Positions 47,857 to 60,173 of a stretch of 64,000 nt of DNA are shown here, piece by piece. The first letter of the stretch is position 1; each line of letters opens with the position of its first letter. The position numbers and the translations under genes were made by a program. The DNA lies in NCBI GenBank assembly GCA_010279815.1, contig QEOQ01000092.1:646694-710693 (forward strand), given 5' to 3'. This stretch comes from Brachionus plicatilis (lineage: Eukaryota > Rotifera > Eurotatoria > Ploima > Brachionidae). A model generated the notes under the pieces. That model was not told where the DNA came from and ran no database searches. It was given only the letters and a program-made list of their open reading frames with translations.

Positions 47857-50800
47857 ATGGCGTTTATCAATCTTCTAAAGACAAACTCCTGTGTTAACTC
47901 TTGCACAGCCGACAGTTTTTACAGGTAAATACTTCTGCTAGAACAATTCATAAATTTGAGGGATTTTTTTACTAGCTTGAACGATTCGGCCGGCAATCAA
48001 GAAGCAAAAATAAATTTTGTCCAGCAATATGTTCAAAAAACTTCGCCTATTCTTGATTTTTCATGCTACAAGGCTATAGATGAAAAATTTAAAAAGCTCC
48101 TTTCTCAATTTCAACTGTCATCTCTGTTTAAGAATGAGGAAATGATTTATTCGGAATTAATGGAAAAACGAATAGTGCTATCCGGATGTTCAAAAGACGA
48201 AGTCAAAAAGAAAAAAAATATACTGAAATTAGATAGAGAAAAATCAAAAAAAAGAAGTGCACAATTGGCCGAAATATCTGTGATGTAAGTCCTTAACTCA
48301 TAAAAAGCAACCTTCTTTTAAAATTTTAAAATTTCTAAATTTCTTTTTTAAATTTTTAAATTTCTTCTGCAAAGATATGAAGAAAATGAACCGGCTGAGA
48401 AAAAGCAGGAAGAAGTCAATTTTCACAATCAAATTAAAAAATTGTACAAGGAAAAGCAGACAAAATTGTTAAAAAAACAGCAAAATTTTGATTCAGACAA
48501 GTTGAATTTGATTCCTGAGGAGAAAAAAAATGCAAAAAAAATACGCTTGAGCGATGAAATTGATTCTAATAGTAAAATTAAAGGTCGCAAAAAATCTTCC
48601 GAAAAAACTCGAAAATCTAAAATGCATATTCTAAAAAGCAATGTTGCAAAATCGGTCAAAAAAGAAGAACCGACCAGTTTTATTGACCAAATAGAAAAAA
48701 TAGATAAAGCCAAAGGAATTACAGCTTCCAAAAATTTGAAAACCTCTTTCAAATTTACGCCTTCAAACAAAACAATTTGCATCTCTAAAATTCCCAATAA
48801 TGATAGTTCAGCTAGTGCGGTCAAAAAAACAAACAGTAACTTGTCAAATTCTTATCAATTCAAGCCTCCAGTAGCAAAAAACCCTACAAAGGTGCCCAAA
48901 ACAATCACTTCCAAAGCTGGATTTAATGGACTTTTGAGCAAGCCAAAAAATAAAGTCAAAGAAATGATAGAAAAGTTCTCTAACATCACCAAAAGCAAAG
49001 TAAAATTCTAAGAGAAAAAATTATTAAAAAATAAACTTTTTGATTGATTCTTTTAATTTTTTTATTTACAGAAAAAATTGTCTCCCATTCTTTCTTCAAA
49101 TGCAATAAAGAAAACTCGAAATTCACTCACTAAAAAAGAAGTCAAGCGAAAATCAACGCATTTTGTCAAAGACATCGTAAAGGAAATAGATAAAACAGTT
49201 AATGGAAGTAAAAGTGTCAATACATCGATTCAGTCACAAAAAATAGTCAATGCTGTTAAAAAAAATCCGCTAGTTGTTAATCATAAAGTTGGCAATTCAA
49301 GGCCAATTGTAGCCAATAACTCGGTCAGTAAGACTCCAAATAGGCAAAAAGTTACGCAGACCACTTTTAGAATAAAGTAATTTAGAATAATTTAAAAAAA
49401 AAATTAAATTCTTTTTATTTCAAGTCAATTGAATAAAAAAATAAATCCAGATGATTTGAAATATGATTCAAACAGATGCAAGCTGTTAATGGAAGCTGCC
49501 AAAAAAAAGATGGCAGATGAAAGAATCAAGCGAATTGGCTCGACCAGCACTGTTTCATCATTAGATTGCTCTCAAGCATCATTATCAAGTCTAAAACAAG
49601 AACAGCAGTCATTCAAAAGTGTCAATAGTACTTTTGACAGTGTCGTTAAATCAGAGTTAAAAAATGGAATTAAAAAAAACACCACTTTTTCTATCAAGCC
49701 AAATAACAATAGTGTCATTCCAAAGCAAAAGGTTCCTTTCAAACCTCAAGTAATTAGTCACAATCAAAAAGATTTGAAAGTAATTAAAATTTAAAAAAAT
49801 AATTTAAAAATTGATTTTTTAATTAAGTCTGAAATGGTCAAAACAAATCAAGTAAAAAAACCCAGACCATTAAGTAAGGGTGTTTATTTTATTTTTTTTA
49901 ATAAACTTTTCCAAAATCTTAAAAAAAATATTTTAACAAAATTCTTATATTCTCTAATGATATTCTTATATGTCAAATTTGTAATCATCTTATTAATGAA
50001 AAAGCATAAAAATTTTAATTCATTTTAATTTGGTTTAATTTTTGGTGTTTGAATTGCAAAATGTATCCAATGTTGGAATAAAATTGAAAAAGTGCGAGTT
50101 TTCAAATTATTTTTCAGTCTCATATAAAAAAATAATTTTAAGTTAATATTGCAATCATAAAAAACTTGTTTTTTTTTAATTTTGACTTAGGGTTTGTAAT
50201 ATGATGATATTTAAGATAATATTTGTAATTTAAGAAACTATCTTCGCTCTGTTTTCCATTTTTTATAAATTAAGTATTTTTTAAAATGCATCAAACGAGC
50301 GTCAATTATCAGTAAAGTCAAAATTTTTAAAGAAAAAAACAACATTTTTCGGGTCTAGTCGGTTAAGTATACTAATTCTTGTTCTCAGGTTTTTTGAACT
50401 ATTAGTTCTCCTAATCTAAAAATTGTTCACCTATTTTGAAATTTTTTTATCTATTTAGAAAAAAAACTAAAATTAATAACAAAATAATAATTCTAAAATA
50501 TTAAAAAAACAATAATTCAATCGATAAATAAAAACAAAAAAATAAGATGGAAAAAAGTAGATAAAATTTGTGATAAGAATCTATGTTTCCCAAAGTCAAA
50601 CACTTGAAGGGTGATAAATTAATCAAACACAAAAAATTAAATCATTTATTAGTTTGATTTTTTTATTTCTTAAATTTTACTTTTATTTACTAGCTTTTAA
50701 AACCTTGAGCAGACCTTGATTTGACTTTTATTTATATATTTATTATGATGAACTTGAGCTTAAATTATTCACCATCTTTTGATCAAAACATTAAAACAAT

Positions 50801-53800
50801 AATGACTATAATAATTTTTTCGAAAAATTGAAATGAGGAATATAATAAAACTTTTTGCGAGTAAATTATTTTTAGCCTTTTATTTATTATTTTAGAAATT
50901 TTAGAAGTATTTGTTTTCGCAAAAAAATATCTCTGCAATAAAGATACCTCTTTTTTACGGTTTTCTAAGTTCATTAATTAATAAGCTTTTTTTTATCTGA
51001 TTTTTTATTCAAACATTAGCTTTAATTTATTTTCTAAAGACTAAACTCTTATTTATGAACATTATCGATTCTTAGTGAATCCTTATTTAAATTTTTTTTA
51101 AAAGATTATTTTGAGATCATTATTCGGTTCAAGAACATTGAGAATCACCGAAAAATTGTGATATTTATCAAGGCATATAATTAGTACCTGTGTTTATTTT
51201 ATGCAAAAAAAAATACTGAATTTAGAACAAAATTTTTTATTCATTACTATATTTTTGAAAAATATAGCACTAATATCTAAGTAGGGCAAAAAAATAAAAA
51301 TAAAAACAGAATATGTTTTTTAAGGACAAAAAAAAACTTAATTTGTGTTTTTCGATCGAGCTGGTCTTCCGCGTTTTTTCTTTATTAATTTTTCAAATAG
51401 GGTATAATTTTAAGTCGAATAGCGCATTTTGCACACTGATACCATATTATATATGCTTGCCACAGATGGTGACTCAAAAATTTGACTCAAGTCAATTACG
51501 ACTCAAGTCTGACTTAAGTCATTTTTTTTTGACTTGAGTCGATTCATTTTGTTTCGGTAAAATTGACTTTGACTTGAGTCGTAATTGACTCTAAGTCAAA
51601 AAAAAAGGCCGACTCAGACTCGATTCAAGTCATTTGACTAAAAATGACTCGAAAGTTATTTCTGTTTCTTAAAATTAATTGTGCACAAATTTAATATTTA
51701 AAGATATTTCTTATACATATACATTTTTTTTTTGATGTTAAAACTTTGTTAAAGTAAAATAACTACACATTTTATATCTTGGTTAAATGAATTCAGAATA
51801 AATAAATGAAAAATAAATATATTTTTAAAATTTATTTATTTATTTATTTGTTTATCTGTACCGGGCTAATGCTCCTTCAGAGTTAAAAAAAAAAATAATA
51901 TAAAAAATTAAAGTTAAGTAAAATAGAAAAAAAAAGTAAATAATGTAAGGTAAAATAAAATAAAATAAAAATAAAGTAAAAAGGATTATAATAAACGAAA
52001 TTAAAAAAAAGATATAAAGATATGTAATAAATAGATTTTTAATTTTTATTTTAACCTGACTTATTTAAGTACAAACAAATAAATTACGCTATGGTATTTA
52101 TATAATAAAGGAACAAACAAAAGATATAATAGGAGCTAAATGAAAACTTTAGTGACCGCTCTGTTTTCTTAATTGATTTAACAATAATTAGTTAGATTTT
52201 AGTTTGAGATGTTTTTAGTTTAATTTGATTATGATATGTTGAATATTATTTAATGTTGAAAAACTTTTTCGACTTACAAAGTTAGTCGCGGTTAAAAAGC
52301 AGGTATAAAGGTGATTCTTATTTAGACCCTTTGAGATGGTGGAAAGATAACCAGACCTATTTCCCAACCATTTCCAGACTCACAGAAAAAATTTTAGGAG
52401 TGACGGCAACCAGCGCTTCTATTGAAAGACTATTAAGCAAGACTGGCTTTATTCTCCGTCAACACACATGGCAGATGACAAATACTTTGGCTGAAAATTT
52501 ATTTTTTTTGAAAGAAAATGAAACCTTATTATCAAAATTATACAACTTAGATTAACAAAATAGCAAAGATATTCAATTAATTAATTCAAAAATCAATTAT
52601 AAAAATTTTAAAAAATCACACTTTAAACTTTTTTTTTAACGCTATTTAAAAAAATAAAATAATAATCTTCAATAAATTTTTACGTTCTCGTTCTGATCTT
52701 GAGATATACAGATTATTAATTACAGAGTTATTTTAGAGTTTAATTATTTATTTGTTTTTTCTGTATCAAACTAGTGATATTATTTTTGCATTTTACTTTT
52801 TACATTTTTAATTTTAATACATCGCCAGAATTGGCCCTAGATGAAATAAATAAATAAATTATTACTTATTTATTGCAAAATGTTTAAGTATTGAACAGTT
52901 CAGGAAAGAAAGAAGAAATAGTTAGATAGCAGAATAGAGTTATGTATTCGACACATCTTGATTCAAAACCTGATAACGCTACATTGGTCTATATAAAGGT
53001 AAAATCAAAAGTGTTATTTTGATAGTTAACAAGAAAGTTAAAATAAATTTCAAAGTGGCAATTTTTAAAGAACATTATGGGATTAATTAATAATCATTAA
53101 AATGGAAAAATTATCCGACCAAGCAAATAAAATTTCAATTATATATGTTACCTGCAAAACGTGAAATTGGGCATTACGCAAAATGCCAAGATTTTTTACG
53201 AAATACCATTGTCAAAAAATAAATTAACCTTTTTTTTCAATTTCGTCTTGTGCCATTACTCTTCTGAAAATGAGATGACAAAAAATAAACTTGTGATTTT
53301 AATGCATTTCAATAATTGCCATTAATTATTTGGCAGATATCTAAATTTTTAAAAATGAGAAAATTTATTAAATTGCATGGTATACATATTTGAAATTCCA
53401 TTAATAAAAAAAGTGAAATTCAAATAAAAAATAATAAGAAAGGCAAATAATTATTATCCGACAGCAACATATGACTTAAGAACAACATCATACATATTTT
53501 CAATTGAAACAATAACCAAACCATTTGTTTTTTTTGTCGGATTTTTTGATATCCCCAGTTGTTTTGATAAAGATGATAATTTTTTACTTTGCTATGGTTA
53601 TCGATGATATCTAATAAATAGTCTACCCGTTTTTTATAATTTTATCGTTCTTGATTGAAAAATCATCAATTTTGAGATCCTTTTTGAAATGTTGACAAAG
53701 ATGATTTGTAAATTTTTCTCTTAAATCTAAATTTTGTTGTTGGACTATCTTTTGAATTTTTTCAATCATTTTTATTTATATATTTTTAAACAAATTTAAA

Positions 53801-55687
53801 AACTTAAATTAACACAATACATACACATAAAACATAAATAAAAGAAATAACTAAATTTATAAAATTTTCGATTTAATTATTTAAAATTAAAAAGTTAATA
53901 TTTTGCTTTTTCATTTATTAGAATTTATATAATTTATACAAAAATATGTCATTTAGCAAATTATATTAGAATTTTCTTGTTTTTTATAGTTTTTTTATGT
54001 TTTGCCATGTCATTTCACAATAAGATCAGTCATTTTGCAAGCTTAGTTTTTTCCAGTAGATTATTGTTTGCCATTGGCTTCTCGCGTAAAGCCCAATTTC
54101 GTGTTTTGACTGTAACATATACATATATTTATTAAATTAAGTTCCGATTTTTTTCATTTTTTACACATAGAATAAACTGAAAAATTGGAAGAATCCTTAA
54201 TTTTGACTTATAAACAAATTCGAATTTAATTCTACATATTTTCAATTTTTTTTTAATTCTGGAATAAACGCCAGAAATTTATTAGAACATTAGTTAAATT
54301 TAGCTTTTATTAATAGAACATTTCTTAATTTTAACCGGAATTCTCAAAAAATTCAAAAAAATTACTTTAACATGGCTTCGATGGGAACTATTCCATATAG
54401 AATTCCGGTTAAATTTCAAGTTTATTCCTAGTATGCTGGGCAAAGGTTTACGGTATTAATAAAATTTTAAATCTAAATAGAATTATTTCCAAAAGAAATA
54501 TTAAAATTGTCATTGTTAATTTTATTATAGTTTATTTAAATATACAATTTAATAATAATAATAAAAAAAACGTAGATATTTTATTTTTCCACCACATTTT
54601 GATTTTTTTACTCTAAAACTTTTCTTTAAAATTATTTTTAATTAATATTAAATCAATAGTTTTCCAAAGATTACTGATCTGTTTAATTCATTTAAAATTC
54701 ATTTTTTGAGCATAACCAGGTTGTAAATTTATTAAATTTTTAATCTCATGAGACTTAAAGAAAAAATTTAAAATTATACTTGAGTTTTATTTAAAAATAA
54801 AAAATTTACTAGATTCATTTGTTAATATTTTAATTATATAACTTCAGGTCTATAGAAAAAATAATTAAATAAAATTTGGAACTAAAGCATATGTAATTGT
54901 GGGGAGTCTAAAGCGAGTTTTACCTCATAACCACGGGTTGTATAAGAAGTTTTACAGTTTTTAAAAAGATATTTTGAATTATTTAATTTATTTAAAAAGA
55001 ATATTAGGCTAAACATAAATTGAACAACTTAGATAAAAAAATTTCAATTTTTTTCAAAGATATCTAAAATTAAAAAAAACAACTAATTATTAAATCTTTA
55101 TTTAAATTATTACAAAGACGGTTAAAGAGAATCCCTCAAATGATGTATCTCTTGTTTTAATTTTTATCTAAAATCATTTGAAATTTTTAAAGCTGAATTT
55201 TATAATTCTCAAATAAATCAATTAAATGACTCGAAATATTTTCAAAAAAAATTCTGAAGATGTATCCCTTATTTTAGATAAAAACACCACAATTATTGTA
55301 ATCAATAAATCAAAAAATCCTGTTCGAAAACGATCGAATTCGGCAGATGCAAGAATCTGTAAACCCCAGATAGAAAATTATGATATCCAAGAACTAGGTT
55401 CATCTGATGAGACCGATGATGAAGATGAGCCAAACAAACCAATACCAGAATGGGCAAAAGATTGTAACAAGATACCTCGAGTTCAAGCGCAGGCCAGGTT
55501 TTGCATTAATTTTACCAAGTTGTTTAAGGCCACAACAAATGAGAATGTCGTGTTGGAAAACATATTCAAAGAGAAAAAACCAAGGTTTGGTATAAGATCT
55601 AGTAGTGCGGAATGGATTACTCCACCAGTATGGAAGACCGGAGGACTGAACGGCGATGAATCTTTTAGAAAGTTGAATAATGATTAA
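47857..55687 (+). CDS. INCENP: INCENP-like inner centromere protein, 7-exon model, 705 aa
   Basis: Scaffold of the chromosomal passenger complex, binding and activating Aurora kinase. Exons by phase and consensus: 47857-47924, 47976-48284, 48375-48999, 49072-49376, 49425-49779, 49828-49873, 55278-55687. The last exon carries the diagnostic IN-box (about residues 604-683): YDIQELGSSDETDDEDEPNK, then KPIPEWAKD, NVVLENIFKEKKPRF and the activating RSSSAEW serines (about 676-682). Upstream exons encode a Lys/Ser-rich basic protein with charged helical parts, as expected for the INCENP middle. The N-terminal part starting MAFINLLKTN is not clearly a CEN box. The join of exon 6 (A|GTAAGGG) to exon 7 (TTATTTTAG|AT) across 5.4 kb is phase-perfect but inferred. 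Alternatively the IN-box frame could begin at its own ATG at 55226 as a 153-aa protein and the upstream exons be a separate unknown gene. IN-box identity is firm; gene extent is not. Confidence 0.7.
51470..51650. repeat. GACTCAAGTC-rich inverted repeat, possible hAT end
   Basis: Dense palindromic and inverted copies of TTGACTTGAGTCG and GACTCAAGTC fill about 180 bp. A hAT dimerisation domain lies 700 bp downstream, so this is probably the subterminal repeat of that element. It lies inside the long last intron of the INCENP-like gene. Confidence 0.5.
51826..52010 (-). repeat. Truncated LINE 3' end, tail family CGGTACAGATAAAC
   Basis: On the minus strand: CTGAAGGAGCATTAGCCCGG, then TACAGATAAACAAATAAATA and further AAAT repeats. 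The same tail on the plus strand ends the LINE relic at 57200-58172. It is followed by long AAATA-type runs. Confidence 0.6.
52331..52555 (+). pseudogene. hAT transposase C-terminal dimerisation domain remnant
   Basis: The frame starts MRWWKDNQTYFPTISRLTEK and continues ATSASIERLLSKTG, then LAENLFFLKEN. This is the conserved hAT C-terminal (dimerisation) block: a WW...FP.LS...... segment, then the A(T/S).A.ERLFS..G motif, then the N/E-L-LFLK end. The catalytic core is missing and a LINE tail lies between this piece and the repeat at 51470-51650. A different LINE-type tail (GAATTGGCCCTAGATGAAAT plus AAATA) follows at about 52821-52861. Confidence 0.75.
53142..54121 (-). mobile_element. Inverted-repeat element with small minus-strand frame
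   Basis: The left end ATATGTTACCTGCAAAACGT continuing GAAATTGGGCATTACGC is inverted at the right end (ATATGTTACAGTCAAAACAC, GAAATTGGGCTTTACGC). The length is about 980 bp. Inside, on the minus strand, a frame from about 53768 starts MIEKIQKIVQQQNLDLREKF and breaks at about 53625, with coding-like sequence continuing in other frames to about 53450. The product was not recognised. Target duplication is uncertain because the flanks are TA-rich. It lies within the predicted INCENP intron. Confidence 0.6.
54261..54428. repeat. Small inverted-repeat element, AACCGGAATTCT
   Basis: GGAATAAAC and TTTTAACCGGAATTCT on the left oppose inverse copies on the right (ending AGTTTATTCC). It is about 168 bp, non-coding, and intronic in the INCENP model. 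Confidence 0.45.
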
Positions 55688-55842
55688 AGATACACACTAT
55701 TTATTTAAAGAATTGTGTTCTTAATATTTAATGTCACTTTTCAATTTTATTTTTATAGAAATATGCAAAATTTTTTTAAAAATGTTAAAAATTATAAAAA
55801 TACAATAACTTTATCAAAAAAGAAAAAACAAATTAATTGTTT
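55688..55842. other. 3' flank of the INCENP-like gene
   Basis: AT-rich sequence directly after the stop codon, presumably 3' UTR. No structured element was recognised. Confidence 0.4.
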
Positions 55843-56010
55843 GGCAAAGTAAAATTTTTGTTCAATTTTCAATTTGGTCTTTTTGCTTAAAAATTCAAAA
55901 TGCGCAACTTTTAAAATTTTCAAATTTCAATTTAAAAAAATGCAATTATAAAATGCAACTAAATTGCGCATTGACGCATATTGAAAATTGAACAAAAATT
56001 TTACTTTGCC
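55843..56010. mobile_element. MITE, 168 bp, GGCAAAGTAAAATTTTT ends
   Basis: The first about 30 bp (GGCAAAGTAAAATTTTTGTT then CAATTTTCAAT) are repeated exactly in inverse at the right end. The interior contains opposed AAATGCGCAA and TTGCGCATT segments. It lies just 3' of the INCENP-like gene. Confidence 0.7.
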
Positions 56011-56930
56011 GGTTTTTTTAGAAAATTTGAAATTAAAGCAATCAAAGTTCGTTTCTATGTTTATTTAACTCTAAATGTGAAAATTAAATTAATTATTTTT
56101 TTATTTTTTAAATTTGTATAACATAATAAAATTATTTTGTAGAAAATCAACTTTTTTTTGGACTTCACTTTTTATTAAATAGACCCAATATAAAATCTAA
56201 AATAATATCATCATTTTTTTGAAAATTTAAATCAAGGTATATTTTAACTAGAAAAACGAATTTTATATTCATCCAATATGCTCCAAAATGTCGACTCACT
56301 CCATTTGTACAGGATGTAAATTGGATGAGGGGCAAAGGCATTAATAAGGTCGATCCCTCTATAAACCCGTTTTAGTTTTTAATTTAATCCAATTTCCTCA
56401 GAATTTGATTAATTAAAAAAAATCTTTTAACTCTTTTATCAAAATATTTCATCCCATTAGATATTTTAAGCTAAATTGATTTCTGAATAAAGATTATTTT
56501 TACTAAAATCTGTTGTTATCCTCTAGCTAGAATAAATTAGTTTTCATAGAGTAATGAGTCTAAAACTAAAAGCATGATATAACTAAAAATCACCCGTTTA
56601 AAATAATTTAATATTTTAGCCAGAAACCATATAGAGAATTTATTTTGTGAAAAGATAAAAATTTTTTATTTAGAGGAAAAAATTTCAAATTTGAAATTTT
56701 TTCCTGTAAATAATTCAAGGTGATTTATCGAATGTATCACTTAAATTTAGCTTTTAAAACTGCTCATTATTTTTTTTTGATGATTAATTGGTAATGCAAA
56801 AAGATAATTTATAAATATTTAGATTTTTGTTTTGAAAAAAATATGTTAATATTTATTATTTATTATTTTTAAAACATTAACAATTTAAAAAAGACAAAAA
56901 AGATTTAGGCTTTATGTTATTTTGGATCTA
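56011..56930. other. AT-rich spacer
   Basis: No gene was recognised. A short stretch at 56285-56390 is less AT-rich but has no long frame. Confidence 0.5.
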
Positions 56931-57199
56931 GCATGTTATGTCACCACATGATCATTTAATATATGACCAGAAGAATTATTTTGACTTAGTCACCAAGATT
57001 TTTTTGTTGTTGTGATTATCCAAACATTATATAAGACCAAAAAAAACTTAAGTGACCAATTTTAAATTTATGTGAACACTAGGTCTATTAAAAAAAATAA
57101 AAAAAATAAATATAAATAAATTTTATTTATGCATTTAAAGAAATCCAAAACTATCTGGTGTCTCGCCTGTTATGTGACCACATGTTTTTTTTCTTGATT

Positions 57200-58172
57200 A
57201 TGCGATGAAGTTTTCATCTTCAAATAAATCGTCCGATGAGGCTTCCCTGGAATCGCTATTTATGAGAGTATTAGAACGAACAAGGATTTAAATAAATGGT
57301 GATCAACATAATCTCTACTAGGTCGAGTATCTTCAAAGGAAGATAGAAATTTAACGCAGACTTACAACTAAGCAAATTAAAGATTCGAACAAATTAGACA
57401 GTACTATGACATTTACCAATGGAATGAGAATCCGAGCGTCAAAAAATCAGAAAGTCACCAGTAGAGCCATCTATAATGCTAAAATTAGATCTTGAACAGC
57501 TTTCGTCACTGATGTCGATATCTCTGTTCCAGTCTCAAAAACCTGGACATTTGTATTTAAAAACAACCAAAAGTATCTATTGACAAGGAATTAATTATCG
57601 ATGGGACTAAAGCAATAGCAAGGGATGCTTGTATTCCTGATAAATCAACCATTAACGACCCTCCCCCAAAAGTGGCCATGAAAGCTAATCTTAGATTTCA
57701 CTAGCTATCACCCAATTTTTATTATAACCAAATTAAAGAATTTCTTCATAAAAAAATTAAAGATCAGTAAAAAAAACGTTATTCAGTCTATTTCGAATGA
57801 ACAATATAATCTTGAAAATTACACTTAGTTTTCAAACGGAGTTATTAAAGTAACAGTGAAGTACGACCTAACTGATCATGAAGACTTTATTGATATAGTT
57901 GGATCTCATATTATTAATAGCCAGCGATGTCTTGTTCAACTAGCAGGATATAACAGGCGATGTAATTTCTGCAAAAAATTTGGACATATCCATTGAGGAT
58001 GTGAGTCGTTCAAGAAATTTTGCAAGAAATGTTCGGCGAGAGACCGTGAAGAAGCAGAATCTAATACAGCTAATTACTTAGATCCTTATTTTTTTCCATT
58101 TTATATATATATTTTATATTTTTATTCTGAAGGAGCGTTAGCTCGGTACAGATAAACAAATAAATAAATATA
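57200..58172 (+). pseudogene. LINE ORF1 (gag-like) relic with zinc knuckle and 3' tail
   Basis: Frames broken by stops read KVTVKYDLTDHEDFIDIVGS, then LVQLAGYNRRCNFCKKFGHI followed by a C: a CCHC zinc knuckle (C-x2-C-x4-H-x4-C, from 57961) with a further CKKC. These features fit the nucleic-acid-binding ORF1 protein of non-LTR retrotransposons. The sequence then runs into the 3' tail CTGAAGGAGCGTTAGCTCGG, TACAGATAAAC and AAATA repeats (58127-58171). The body between ORF1 and the tail (endonuclease and RT) is missing, so it is internally deleted. Confidence 0.6.
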
Positions 58173-58314
58173 AAGTGCCAAATTATCTTTGTCGCTTTCA
58201 TTACCACTTTAAAAAGTCTAACTTGAGGAATTTTAAATTGGTTTAACTCCTCAAATACTTTATCTAATCCATTTTCCCAATCATCACCAATCTTATCACC
58301 AACATCATTTTAAA

Positions 58315-59243
58315 CGCAAAATCATTTTTGATACCACAATTTTTTAATAAAATACCACAATTTTTAAGTTACATACCACAATTTTATTAAAAAAACCACA
58401 ATTAATAAAAATATCCATTAAAATTAAGAAAAACCTTTTTTTTTTATATTTCAACACATATTTATTAAAAAAAACACAAATATTAAAAAAAAGCTATATA
58501 ATTTTTTTTTATTTCACAAAAAATTTTTTTAACCACACAAAAAATTCAAAAAAAATTTATTTAAAAAAAAAAAAAAAAAAATTATTTTTTACCACATTTA
58601 TTCGGACCAGCCCAGTATCTTCTTTTCGTCATTTTACTGCCACAGTTTTCACATGATTTTGACTCGCTGTCAAACGCTTCGTTCTGATCTGATTCGATTC
58701 TTGGTCTTTTTGACAATACTTCATCTTCTGAATCTTCGTCAGATTCAATTCCCTTTCTCGTCGAAATTCGACCACTTTTTGCCATTTAACGCTTGATTGT
58801 ACGAATTCATCTAACGATTCGCAATCATGCAAAAAATCAAAAGTCCTACCTGTGCTTCTTTTGTTTTTTGTTAAAGGTTCAGCATCTTCGACTGTGTCGT
58901 TAAAGTTATTTTCTAAAATGCTTGCACTGGACATTTTAAATTTTTTTTAATTTACATGTAATATAATTATTTCTATTTTACTTCCACTTTTTATTTTGAG
59001 TAATTTCAACACTTGTAAATAGGGTCAAAAATTTAAAAGAATGAGTTTTTTAATTAATTAATGGTCTTCTTAATCAAATAAGTGTCAATTTTATATAATA
59101 AGTGTTTTTTTATTTAATTAAGTGTAAATCTTTATTTTTATGGATTATTTTAAAAATTGTGTACATTTATTAAATAATTGTGGTATCATTTTAAAAAATT
59201 GTGGTATTCTATTAAAAAATTGTGTAACCGATTTTAATGGGCC
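58315..59243 (-). mobile_element. MULE-like element copy 2, 929 bp
   Basis: Exact 9-bp duplication CATTTTAAA at 58306-58314 and 59244-59252. On the minus strand it begins GGCCCATTAAAATCGG and ends AAAATGATTTTGCG, as copy 1 at 9982-11631 does. The subterminal ACCACAATTTTTTAA units and the zinc-finger segment are nearly identical to copy 1. It lacks the captured LINE endonuclease, so it shows what copy 1 looked like before capture. Confidence 0.8.
58582..58934 (-). pseudogene. MULE N-terminal zinc-finger protein remnant
   Basis: The minus-strand frame at 58934-58629 starts MSSASILENNFNDTVEDAEP and includes RTFDFLHDCESLDEFVQ. It shifts into the frame at 58785-58582 with RKGIESDEDSEDEVLSKRPR and the finger SCENCGSKMTKRRYWAGPNK. 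The finger is shared with the chimeric frame of copy 1, with one expected cysteine changed to glycine here (WAGP against WACP). The frameshift and the lost cysteine suggest it is non-functional. No catalytic transposase part. Confidence 0.55.
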
Positions 59244-59490
59244 CATTTTAAACTTCATTATCAACTTCTTCACCAATTTCACTACCTGATTTAGAGCCAT
59301 ATCCAGAGCTCATCAAAGATCCAAACTGGTGACCAAAAAAAATTTTATAGACCAGGAAAAATTTAGGTGACCTAAGTTTTTATTTTTTTCTTTTCTGGTC
59401 ACATATTACGTGATCAGAGATAAGGTGACCATAAAATAATACTTTGGTTACCAAGTCGACATAATTCTTCTGGTCACATAACATTATTTC

Positions 59491-60173
59491 AATTTAATTA
59501 ATTCTGAAAAAAACAACTAAAATTAATTATAAAAAAGGGCTTTAAAATTTAACGAGAGAATTTTTTCAGCAAAAATATAAACATATAAATAAACCATGGA
59601 CTTTTTGTTGAGTTTTAATGAAAATAAACTGATTTTCAAGAACTTTTGGCAGCTATATTAAACAAAGTTTATTTTGAGATAAAAATTTTAAAATTAAAAA
59701 AACAGTCTATTTTGTATAATAATGGTGAATTGACATAAAAATTTAAAAAATTTATTTTTCTTTAAATCGTTTTAAAAATGTAACATTAATATAAAATTTA
59801 ATAAATTTACGACAAAATTTTTTGAAACTTTGTACAATTAAATTCTATGCTTAAAATTTTATTCAGTCGGAAGGTAAAAAAAAAACTTAGCATAAAAGTA
59901 TTTTTGATTAGCTTTTTATGCTTATAAAACTTTTTTTTAAAACTTTATCGCAATAGAAACCAAGTCTTTGAAGTTTCCTCGGCAACAAATTAAAGTTATA
60001 TACAAAAATAAATGATGGATAAAATCAAAATTAATATATAGCAACTAAAAAACTTACCTAATATTATTATAATAATTATTAATAATTTGTTTTAAGATTT
60101 TTATTTGGTTTATTGTTAAAACTTGGTTTTTCTTTTTCGATATTTTGAAAATTCTTTAAAAGGTGCACAGAGA
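59491..60173. other. Intergenic, upstream of tektin-1
   Basis: AT-rich. It should include the promoter of the tektin gene; no X-box (RFX) sequence of the classical type was obvious by eye. No gene. Confidence 0.45.

Larger units (their letters stand above)
56935..59490. repeat. Opposed GTGACC-rich arms around a composite TE block
   Basis: The left arm (about 56935-57190) contains ATGACCAGAAGAATTATTTT then GACTTAGTCACCAA. The right arm (about 59325-59490) contains the inverse, with TTGGTTACCAAGTCGAC then ATAATTCTTCTGGTCACATA. Both arms carry several GTGACCA or TGGTCAC units. The LINE ORF1 relic and MULE copy 2 lie between them, so this may be an older DNA transposon that collected insertions. 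Confidence 0.5.

Noticed and set aside
48442..48824. Minus-strand frame of 131 codons within the INCENP-like gene
   Set aside because: It is antisense to a well-supported exon with good splice sites, and its hydrophobic product is typical of the reverse of Lys-rich coding.
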